Origin: a virus
Length of the DNA: 42,786 bases
Reading direction: 5' to 3' (one strand)
IMG/VR virus record: IMGVR_UViG_3300032073_000059
Span: 1-42,786 of that record
A model generated the notes under the pieces. It worked only from the letters and a program-made list of their open reading frames with translations. It was not told where the DNA came from and searched no databases. This document shows, in pieces, positions 29,188 through 35,627 of the stretch (position 1 is the first letter of the stretch; every line of letters starts with the position of its first letter). A program made the position numbers and the translations under genes.

Positions 29188-30233
29188 AAAAACTAATTGT
29201 AATATTTTTAATAACTTTAGTAGCTTGTGCAGCGCCAAAAAAGTGTTGCTCACAAGACTTTAAAAAGTATTTTAAATTTGCCACGTTTTACGCCGCGGCT
29301 AATGGTGGTAACTCTATATCAGATATAGATGTATTTTCTGTAACTAATGGTTTAGAAACTGTAACAGTTAAAACTCCATATGATTATAACTTAGCTTTAG
29401 GTATACGTAAAATTGCTAGGTTTGGTTATGAGAATAGAGCTAGTACATTTTACGATGGCACAGAAGAGTCTTGGTCAGACGGTGCTAATGTGGGTAAAGT
29501 ACGTGGGTTAGAGTTTTTATTTGAAGTAGATTATACAAGACAACAAGGTAATGAGTATTTAGATCAACATCACTTTATAAGATTTGTTGATAATAAATAC
29601 ATATTAAAAGGTGAGTATTTAGAAGATGGCTTTGCTGATATTAAATACTTTGAAACATCAGAAAGATATAGATATAAAGTTAATGACAAATTGTCCTTCA
29701 ACGCTGGGCTTGCTCAAAGGTTATCCGAACCGTACGGATATGATCCCTTAGCAGAGTGGATGCTAAGCAATGGCAATATACATTACACTTACCTAGCACT
29801 ACAAGAAGGCTATAATGTCGATGTAGCTGCTAGTGAGTATTTTTCTCCAAGTGGAGAGCTCGTTGCTACAAGCAAAGAGATTTGGGAAGAGGTTGTTATA
29901 CCAACTATGTTGGCGGATTATACTGAAAGAAAACGTAATGAATTAAACCAAATAATACAACACTCTATTGTTTTAGGTTTTGATTATTATTATTATACTA
30001 AATCATTTTGGACACACGCTTGGGCTAACGTTATGCCTTGGCATTACGATGATGATGGTGAGTTTTCTTATCACAAGTATAACAACGGTCAGTGGTTAGA
30101 TTACAGTGGTGGCTTAATACTTGGTTATAAGCTAAATAAGTCGCTAGGTACGTTTGTTGAAGGTAAATATAACAAATACTGGAATAGAGAGTGGTATGAC
30201 TTTAAATTTGGAGTAAATTACGTAATCTTCTAA
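29184..30233 (+). CDS. Predicted outer-membrane-type lipoprotein
   Basis: A 349-residue exported protein. It begins MKKLIVIFLITLVAC, a signal peptide with an LVAC lipobox (Cys15), so lipidation is likely; a second pair of Cys follows at once. The mature part has many aromatic alternating strands and ends GVNYVIF, the terminal aromatic of outer-membrane beta barrels. There is a helical insert near residues 225-265 (KEIWEEVVIPTMLADYTERK). No surface-export signal of the Asp/Glu type follows the Cys. The start overlaps the stop of the ejection gene by four bases, so it is made late with the virion proteins. It could alter the host envelope, block superinfection, or aid lysis; none is shown. I recall similar uncharacterised proteins in marine phages. 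Confidence 0.65.
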   Translation: MKKLIVIFLITLVACAAPKKCCSQDFKKYFKFATFYAAANGGNSISDIDVFSVTNGLETVTVKTPYDYNLALGIRKIARFGYENRASTFYDGTEESWSDGANVGKVRGLEFLFEVDYTRQQGNEYLDQHHFIRFVDNKYILKGEYLEDGFADIKYFETSERYRYKVNDKLSFNAGLAQRLSEPYGYDPLAEWMLSNGNIHYTYLALQEGYNVDVAASEYFSPSGELVATSKEIWEEVVIPTMLADYTERKRNELNQIIQHSIVLGFDYYYYTKSFWTHAWANVMPWHYDDDGEFSYHKYNNGQWLDYSGGLILGYKLNKSLGTFVEGKYNKYWNREWYDFKFGVNYVIF

Positions 30234-30235
30234 CT

Positions 30236-30595
30236 ATGTACCAATACAAAGTAAAACTAGATAGAATTATAGATGGAGACACTATAGATTGTTATATAGA
30301 TTTAGGTTTTGACATACAAACAAAAAAACGTATTAGATTTGCTGGTATCAATACTCCAGAGTCTAGAACAAGAGATCTTGAAGAAAAAGCAAGAGGTTTA
30401 GCTGCTAAAGCTAGATTAAAAGAAATATTAGAAGAGGCTAGTGAAATACATCTTGATTCACATGGCCTTGGTAAGTATGGTAGAGTGTTAGGTCAGCTAC
30501 ACGTTAGCACTGAAAACTCACCAACAATGGTAAATGTAAATGAATTATTAATAACTGAAGGCCATGCTGTAGAATATCATGGTGGTAAAAGATAA
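30236..30595 (+). CDS. Staphylococcal-nuclease-like (thermonuclease) protein
   Basis: A 119-residue SNase-fold nuclease, which hydrolyses DNA/RNA phosphodiester bonds with calcium in the classic enzyme. The family signatures are all visible: RIIDGDT (Asp13, Asp15), RFAGINTPE giving Arg34 and Glu42, and KYGRVLG giving Arg83, so the Arg/Glu/Arg catalytic set of staphylococcal nuclease is intact. The calcium Asp equivalent to D40 is Asn39, a change seen in many family members. It is shorter than the S. aureus enzyme and has no signal peptide, although its neighbours on both sides are exported or membrane proteins. It may act in the cytoplasm on host DNA or be delivered with the virion. Confidence 0.9.
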   Translation: MYQYKVKLDRIIDGDTIDCYIDLGFDIQTKKRIRFAGINTPESRTRDLEEKARGLAAKARLKEILEEASEIHLDSHGLGKYGRVLGQLHVSTENSPTMVNVNELLITEGHAVEYHGGKR

Positions 30596-30598
30596 ACA

Positions 30599-30877
30599 AT
30601 GGGAAAAGAACTAAACGAAGACACTGGTTTTCAGGTTAGTGTAAAAACACTTATAGCAATAGGTTTTGCTATGGCAACTATTATAGGCATGTGGTTTGCT
30701 TTACAAGCAGATATTGCTGAGGCAAAAGAATTACCAGTTGCACCACCACCAGATGTTACTCGTATGGAGTTTGATATGAAGGACCAAATGATACGTCAAA
30801 CAATTATGACCACGCAAGAAGACGTAGCAGAGATTAAAAAAACTTTAGAAAAAATAGAGGATAAACTCTACAACTAA
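30599..30877 (+). CDS. Small membrane protein with C-terminal coiled coil
   Basis: A 92-residue protein with one clear transmembrane helix at about residues 14-35 (TLIAIGFAMATIIGMWFALQ). A Pro-rich hinge (VAPPPDVT) and a charged C-terminal helix with heptad-like spacing (EDVAEIKKTLEKIEDKL) follow. The single-anchor plus coiled-coil layout is compatible with an inner-membrane spanin, a holin-like protein or a partner of the neighbouring exported proteins. It lies three bases after the nuclease gene and seven before the thioredoxin-like gene, in one transcription unit. No lipobox is present, so a unimolecular spanin is unlikely. The function cannot be set from sequence. Confidence 0.55.
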   Translation: MGKELNEDTGFQVSVKTLIAIGFAMATIIGMWFALQADIAEAKELPVAPPPDVTRMEFDMKDQMIRQTIMTTQEDVAEIKKTLEKIEDKLYN

Positions 30878-30883
30878 AATACA

Positions 30884-31210
30884 ATGAATAAAATATTATT
30901 AATATTATTCTTAGCATTTAGTTTAAGCGCAAATGCTCAGATAATAGTAACTGAATTTAATGCAGAGTGGAACGCCGCAAATGGTGTTGAGTGGTTAGAT
31001 AAACTATCTGACTGCGACTTATCTAAAGTAGATATAGTTAAAGAACCTAAGTTGCAACAAAAACACAAAGTGGTTATAGTACCTACTATTATAATTTTTA
31101 AAGACGGTGAAGAAATAAAAAGGTATCAAGCTGATCTTAGCTTTAAAATGTTAGCCACAAGGAAAGATATACAAAACTTTATTAATGACCAAATAATGTC
31201 AGATTTTTAA
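30884..31210 (+). CDS. Secreted thioredoxin-fold protein lacking CxxC
   Basis: A 108-residue protein with a signal peptide (cleavage likely after SANA, leaving Gln at +1). The mature part reads like thioredoxin: FNAEWNAAN aligns with the active-site strand and helix, DLSKVDIVKEP with the second strand, and VPTIIIFKDGEEI with the cis-proline (Pro67) strand. Both redox cysteines are replaced: the WCxxC site is W29-N30-A31-A32-N33. The only mature Cys (44) is elsewhere. It therefore cannot do disulfide exchange and more likely binds a partner. It sits immediately before the T9SS-like secreted gene (ATG directly after its stop codon), so the two may work together. The fold call is by eye. Confidence 0.7.
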   Translation: MNKILLILFLAFSLSANAQIIVTEFNAEWNAANGVEWLDKLSDCDLSKVDIVKEPKLQQKHKVVIVPTIIIFKDGEEIKRYQADLSFKMLATRKDIQNFINDQIMSDF

Positions 31211-33265
31211 ATGAAAAAATTATTATTACTTATATTATTAATACCAAGTCTATTGCTCGCGCAAGGACCAGGTCCTTGTATACCTACATTAATCAATATA
31301 AACCTAGATCAATACCCATCAGAAACTACTTGGGATATTCAAGATACTTTAGGTAATGTTATTATATCTGGTGGTCCATATCCAAACGTGCCTAATTATC
31401 AGCCACAGTTTATTGTCAACTGTTTACCACCTGGTGAATTATCATTTACTATATACGATCTATACGGAGATGGTTTAGAAGGTAGTATATGGGGTGGACA
31501 AGATGGTTCTTATTACTTAATGCAGTGTGGTGATACTGTAGTTTACGGTAGCGATCCTGCTTTTGGCTATGATACTACACATGTGTTTATATCTGCTTTT
31601 TGTCCTCCACCTCCACCTGTTCTTGGTTGTATGGACGATGATTATTTAGAGTATAATCCATTGGCTAATATTGATGATAGTAGTTGTGTTACTCTGATAG
31701 TTTATGGTTGCACTGATAGCACTATGTATAATTATAATCCGTTAGCAAACTCAATGGATAATATTGATCAGTGTACTTACGATCTTATACTACATGATTT
31801 AATAGGCAATGGTTGGATCGGTACTGTTTTAGAAATATATCAAGAAGATGACACAACTTCTTTTGCAATGACAAACGGTGGTTTTAACCAAGCATTTACT
31901 ATAGACTTGTATGCGCCAGCTCCTGTTAGCGCAAAACTGTTTGTTACTCAACAAGCTCAGTTTACAGCTATAGAGTGTGGTTTTAGTTTAATAAGTCCTG
32001 ATGGTGATACAGCAATGACTGTTCAACCACCTTTTATAGTGCCATTTACTTTGTACGAAGGTTTTACTTACTGTGGTAATATATGCGAAGAAATAGTATA
32101 CGGTTGTTTAGATACTTTAGCATTTAACTATGTTGACAGTGCTAACACGGCTGATGACTGCTTTTATTATCCTGGTTGTATATCACCAGCATATTTAGAA
32201 TATCATATTGATACTGCCAATGCTTATTATACCGACATAAATATACAAGATAGTTGTGAAACACTAGCAATGTTTGGCTGTACTGATAGTTTAGCTTTTA
32301 ATTATGATAGCAATGCCAACGTAGATAATGGTGGTTGTTTACCTATAGTTATAGGTTGTATGCAGCCAGTAGCATTTAACTACAACCCGCTTGCTAATAC
32401 ACCTGACACTTGTATACCAGTTATATTTGGTTGTACAAACGTAACAGCGCTTAACTACGACAGCTTAGCTAATACCGATGATGGTAGTTGTATTGCAATG
32501 GTATTTGGTTGTACTAATCCGCAAGCTTTTAATTATGATCCACAAGCAAATGTTGATGATGGTAGTTGCGTGGCAAAAATATACGGTTGCACAGACGCTA
32601 CAATGTTTAACTATGATCCATTAGCAAATGTAGACAATGGCTCTTGTATACCTTTTATATATGGTTGTACAGACAGTACAGCTTTTAACTATAATCCACT
32701 AGCTAATGCTGATAACAATTCTTGTGTTCCTTACATATATGGTTGCACGGACCCTTCTGCGCTTAATTATTCCGCACAAGCAAACACGGAGGATTTTAGT
32801 TGTATTGCTTATGTTTATGGGTGTATGGACAGTTTGGCTCTTAACTACGATTCACTGGCTAACACGGATAACGGTTCGTGTATTTCTATCGTTATGGGTT
32901 GCATGGATCAAACAGCATATAACTTTAATGCAAATGCTAATATTGACGATTCTTTATCTTGTCGTTATAGCGCAGGTTGTATTACTGGCGATAGTATACC
33001 CTATTGGTTAAATGATCCTTGTTACGCTTGGGTTATAGACATTGATGAGTACTGTTGTGAAAATGAGTGGGACACAGTTTGCCAAGCAACATATAATTAT
33101 TGTGAAGGCACGTGGTCAGGACCATTGTTAACAAGAGGAGAGCTTAATAAAAAACTAGTAGGTATAACTGATCTTCTTGGAAGACCAACTAAAATAATAA
33201 AAAACAAACTTCTACTGTTTATATATAGTGATGGAAGTGTAATTAAACAATTAATAAAAAAATAA
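31211..33265 (+). CDS. Secreted Cys-repeat protein with T9SS-like sorting tail
   Basis: A 684-residue exported protein. Residues 1-18 are a signal peptide (ends LLLAQ). A beta domain with LPPGELSFTIYDLYGDGLEG follows, a pattern seen in flavobacterial surface proteins, and a second similar one lies near 190-290. Residues 139-584 hold about thirteen GC(T/M)D..NYNP..(D/N)(D/N)(G)SC repeats, then a CCENEWDTVC module (Cys615/616, Trp620, Cys624). The last ~40 residues, with KKLVGITDLLGRPT and LFIYSDGSVIKQLIKK, resemble a T9SS type A C-terminal sorting domain (vxDxLGR .. YIYxDGxxxKKxI). This implies export through the host T9SS to the cell surface. Such a signal makes no sense for a virion component made in the cytoplasm. 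Function unknown; surface masking or superinfection exclusion are possibilities. Confidence 0.75.
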   Translation: MKKLLLLILLIPSLLLAQGPGPCIPTLININLDQYPSETTWDIQDTLGNVIISGGPYPNVPNYQPQFIVNCLPPGELSFTIYDLYGDGLEGSIWGGQDGSYYLMQCGDTVVYGSDPAFGYDTTHVFISAFCPPPPPVLGCMDDDYLEYNPLANIDDSSCVTLIVYGCTDSTMYNYNPLANSMDNIDQCTYDLILHDLIGNGWIGTVLEIYQEDDTTSFAMTNGGFNQAFTIDLYAPAPVSAKLFVTQQAQFTAIECGFSLISPDGDTAMTVQPPFIVPFTLYEGFTYCGNICEEIVYGCLDTLAFNYVDSANTADDCFYYPGCISPAYLEYHIDTANAYYTDINIQDSCETLAMFGCTDSLAFNYDSNANVDNGGCLPIVIGCMQPVAFNYNPLANTPDTCIPVIFGCTNVTALNYDSLANTDDGSCIAMVFGCTNPQAFNYDPQANVDDGSCVAKIYGCTDATMFNYDPLANVDNGSCIPFIYGCTDSTAFNYNPLANADNNSCVPYIYGCTDPSALNYSAQANTEDFSCIAYVYGCMDSLALNYDSLANTDNGSCISIVMGCMDQTAYNFNANANIDDSLSCRYSAGCITGDSIPYWLNDPCYAWVIDIDEYCCENEWDTVCQATYNYCEGTWSGPLLTRGELNKKLVGITDLLGRPTKIIKNKLLLFIYSDGSVIKQLIKK
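31625..32962 (+). repeat. About thirteen Cys-rich repeats in secreted protein
   Basis: Units of about 20-28 residues with GC at the start, an aromatic NY/NF or EY in the middle, and a Cys after an Asp/Asn-rich stretch. Units 1-2 and 3-13 are separated by a beta domain. Several units are degenerate (AYYTDINIQDSC, NTPDTC, NTEDFSC). The family is the same as at 15672-16250, but with 'ANxD' where the nozzle copies have 'ATxD'. Confidence 0.85.
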
Positions 33266-33266
33266 T

Positions 33267-33686
33267 ATGGCAACAACAATAGCTCAATTAACAATAACAA
33301 GTTCAGACCTATTGTCTGATAACTTAGCTATTTCAACAGCGTCAACCTTAACACAAACTGGAACAAACACAGGTATAACAGAAACAACAGGTTTAGCTAA
33401 AGCAAAAGTAACTTCAACGGCAAAAGGCACTGCTAGTGGACAAATAACACTATATACGGCAGATGATTTTGCAGCTATACCATATCTGTATGTTAAAAAC
33501 CTAGACAATACTGCAGGTAATAAAATATTTATATACGACGACTCTACAAGTGGAGACCCTTTGCAATTTCAGCTAGATGCAAATGACTTTGCATTTATAC
33601 CTATGCACGGTGACAAAACATACAAGGCATACGCAGCAACAAATCCTACTTCTATAGAGTTTATGGTACTAGGAAAAGATCAATAA
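33267..33686 (+). CDS. Small beta-rich virion-type protein, paralogue 1
   Basis: A 139-residue protein starting MATTIAQLTITSSDLLSDN. It is Thr/Ser/Ala-rich with alternating strands, no Cys, no signal peptide. Strands such as PYLYVKNLD and NDFAFIPMHGDKTYKAYA align with 'VYLINKSE / GDFMFIPWSQTD' and 'VYINNPS / GDFMFFPWDVDD' of the next two genes, so the three form a tandem family. Proteins with this composition are frequent near tail fibres in marine phages and may decorate the capsid or tail. It starts one base after the stop of the secreted repeat protein. Confidence 0.6.
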   Translation: MATTIAQLTITSSDLLSDNLAISTASTLTQTGTNTGITETTGLAKAKVTSTAKGTASGQITLYTADDFAAIPYLYVKNLDNTAGNKIFIYDDSTSGDPLQFQLDANDFAFIPMHGDKTYKAYAATNPTSIEFMVLGKDQ

Positions 33687-33710
33687 AAATAACTAAATAA
33701 TAAAAAAACT

Positions 33711-34145
33711 ATGGCAACAACAGCATCATTAACGTTGGCTAGCACAGACATTGCTGGAGATCCAGTAACTGTTAGTAAACAAGCTACGCTAACAAAAGCA
33801 GGATCAGCAAATGATTTAGACCAGTCTACAGGACTTTCTAGAGTTCATTTAAGATCAACAACAAATAAAGTATTACTAGCTGCAAATGCAGAAGGTGATA
33901 ATTTAGCGGCAAAAGTTTATTTAATAAATAAATCTGAAGACGCTTCACTTTATGTTACAGTAACAATAAACGCACAAACAATAGGTAAACTTTACGGTGG
34001 AGACTTTATGTTCATACCTTGGAGTCAAACTGATACATCAGCAAGTATAGAAGTAGCAGCTACAAACTGGACTTCATCTACTGGTGATATACCTGTTGAA
34101 TATGCTTTATTTCACGAAGACACAGATTTTTTAACTAACGCATAA
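33711..34145 (+). CDS. Small beta-rich virion-type protein, paralogue 2
   Basis: A 144-residue member of the tandem family, starting MATTASLTLASTDIAGDP. The most conserved part is the C-terminal half: a VYLINKSED strand, then IGKLYGGDFMFIPW and a final VEYALF. It is closest to paralogue 3, with which it shares IG(K/R)LY(G/A)GDFMF(I/F)PW and the ending VEY(A/M)(L/V)F. Its leader contains ACTAAATAATAAAAAAAC before ATGGC, an A-rich ribosome-landing region typical of this genome. Role as a small virion surface protein is inferred. Confidence 0.6.
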   Translation: MATTASLTLASTDIAGDPVTVSKQATLTKAGSANDLDQSTGLSRVHLRSTTNKVLLAANAEGDNLAAKVYLINKSEDASLYVTVTINAQTIGKLYGGDFMFIPWSQTDTSASIEVAATNWTSSTGDIPVEYALFHEDTDFLTNA

Positions 34146-34156
34146 TAATAATAAAT

Positions 34157-34564
34157 ATGGCAACAACAAACGCAACAATAGCTTTAGCAAGTGATGTTAC
34201 TGACAGCTCACTTTCTATTTCTAACACAACAGAACTAAACTTAGCGGGTACAACTACAGGCGTTAATACAATGACTTCTGTAACTAAAGTATTATCAAGC
34301 ACTGACCAAGTAGACTTAATTGCAACTGGTAGTGTTTCAACAACTCACGCATACGTTTATATAAATAATCCTTCAATAGATGATTCTGAATACTTCAATA
34401 TAACTATTGGTAACGCAGGTGCTGGATCAGCAACAGATACTGAAGAAATAGGTAGATTATACGCTGGAGATTTTATGTTTTTCCCGTGGGACGTAGATGA
34501 TGATATTTGCATTACACCAAGCACAGCTAACGACATGACTGTCGAATACATGGTATTTAGCTAA
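34157..34564 (+). CDS. Small beta-rich virion-type protein, paralogue 3
   Basis: A 135-residue member of the tandem family (MATTNATIALASDVTDSS at the start, IGRLYAGDFMFFPW in the C-terminal half, VEYMVFS at the end). All-beta composition, no Cys, no signal or membrane segment. Divergence from paralogue 2 is high in the N-terminal half and low in the GDFMF strand, suggesting a conserved core or interface with variable exposed loops. Probably co-assembles with or replaces its paralogues on the particle; unproven. Confidence 0.6.
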   Translation: MATTNATIALASDVTDSSLSISNTTELNLAGTTTGVNTMTSVTKVLSSTDQVDLIATGSVSTTHAYVYINNPSIDDSEYFNITIGNAGAGSATDTEEIGRLYAGDFMFFPWDVDDDICITPSTANDMTVEYMVFS

Positions 34565-34566
34565 AC

Positions 34567-34884
34567 ATGGCAACTTTACAACATAATATAACTACAGTTT
34601 TAACTAGAACTCTGCTTGCAGCAGGTGATAAAGTTAGAGTTAGTAATATTACGTTGGCAAATGTACACGCTAGCGCTAATGCTGAGGTTGATCTTTTTTT
34701 AAATAAAGGTGATGACAATTTTTATATATTAAAAAATGTTGAAATACCACACGGTACAACGCTAATACTAGGCCCTGAAGACAACATAAGTTTTAACAAT
34801 AGCTTAAATGGTTTTTCACTAAGAATACAAGTAGACAATGGCGACGGCTCAACAGCTGTTCCTGTAGACGTTATAATAACATAA
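34567..34884 (+). CDS. Small beta-rich protein, distant fourth family member
   Basis: A 105-residue protein (MATLQHNITTVLTRTLLAAG) starting two bases after the previous stop. It has the same all-beta, Asn/Asp/Val-rich character and the same start, with strands VDLFLNKGDDNFYILKNVEI and a Gly-Pro turn (LILGPEDNISF), but lacks the GDFMF(I/F)PW strand of its neighbours. I consider it a related or analogous small particle protein. It is the last gene before the endolysin. Confidence 0.5.
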   Translation: MATLQHNITTVLTRTLLAAGDKVRVSNITLANVHASANAEVDLFLNKGDDNFYILKNVEIPHGTTLILGPEDNISFNNSLNGFSLRIQVDNGDGSTAVPVDVIIT

Positions 34885-34887
34885 CAA

Positions 34888-35346
34888 ATGAGTATAAGTC
34901 AACACATAAGTTACAAAGAAGGTGTGTATAGCAGAACTGCAACACGCTTAGGCATAGACAACGAGCCAAATGACGAGCAAATGAATAACATGCTTGACAT
35001 TGCTCAAGAGGTATTTGAGCCTTTACGTATGTGGGTAGGTGGACCTATAAAAATTAATAGTTTTTTTAGATCACCTGAGTTAAACAAAGCAATAGGTGGT
35101 AGTAGCAAGTCACAGCATTGTCAAGGACAAGCCATAGATCTTGATGATACTTTTGGTAGAGCTACTAATGCTGAGATGTTTGAGTTTATAAAAAAACACT
35201 TAGACTTTGACCAAATGATATGGGAATTTGGAGATGATGAAAATCCAGACTGGGTACATGTAAGTTATGTATCTGAAGAAAAAAATAGAAACAGATGTTT
35301 AAAAGCATATAAAGAAAATAATAAAACTAACTACAAAATAATTTAA
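34888..35346 (+). CDS. M15-family peptidase, probable endolysin
   Basis: A 152-residue zinc peptidase of the D-Ala-D-Ala carboxypeptidase / M15 type that cuts peptidoglycan cross-links at lysis. The metal site is clear: SQHCQGQAID gives His77 and Asp84, and DWVHVS gives His124, with the usual FRSPELN (Arg61) before them. The acid before Trp122 (Asp121 or nearby) may be catalytic. It is a compact single catalytic domain without a cell-wall-binding module or signal peptide, as usual for endolysins of phages of Gram-negative hosts; it would need a holin. Candidate membrane partners are at 30599 and 41105. A virion-borne role in entry is the alternative. Confidence 0.85.
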   Translation: MSISQHISYKEGVYSRTATRLGIDNEPNDEQMNNMLDIAQEVFEPLRMWVGGPIKINSFFRSPELNKAIGGSSKSQHCQGQAIDLDDTFGRATNAEMFEFIKKHLDFDQMIWEFGDDENPDWVHVSYVSEEKNRNRCLKAYKENNKTNYKII

Positions 35347-35350
35347 TCAA

Positions 35351-35596
35351 ATGGCAAGATACATAGGACAACCAACAACCGTAACTAATGTTTTCACTGG
35401 TGATGCAAACTTTGTGCACACGCAAGGTACGCCAGCGGCACAGTGGGTAATAAATCATAACTTATCTAAAAAATGTGCTGTTACAGTTGTTGATTCTGCA
35501 AACGAAGTAGTGATGGGGCAGATTACGTACAATAGTGTTAACCAAGTTACGCTAGACTTTGATGGTTCTTTCTCAGGAAAAGCCTTCTTTAATTAA
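35351..35596 (+). CDS. Small fibre-tip-like protein
   Basis: An 81-residue protein. From about residue 31 it reads W-V-I-N-HNLSKK-AVTVVDSANEVV, then ITYNSVNQVTLDF and a final FSGKAFFN. The same 'HNLg..xVxVxD......I.Y/T.......F' layout ends many phage fibres and is echoed by HSLGTRDVIVQCYDASSYE at the end of the next gene, so this looks like a free-standing fibre C-terminal domain. It sits immediately before the large fibre gene. It may be a tip protein, a fibre-associated accessory, or a remnant split from a fibre. Confidence 0.5.
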   Translation: MARYIGQPTTVTNVFTGDANFVHTQGTPAAQWVINHNLSKKCAVTVVDSANEVVMGQITYNSVNQVTLDFDGSFSGKAFFN

Positions 35597-35627
35597 AATA
35601 AAACAAACAATATAAAACAAAAATAAA

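Noticed and set aside
32706-33011. Plus-strand out-of-frame ORF of 101 codons inside the secreted repeat gene
   Set aside because: Fully inside a well-supported gene and its product is a by-product of repeat phase.
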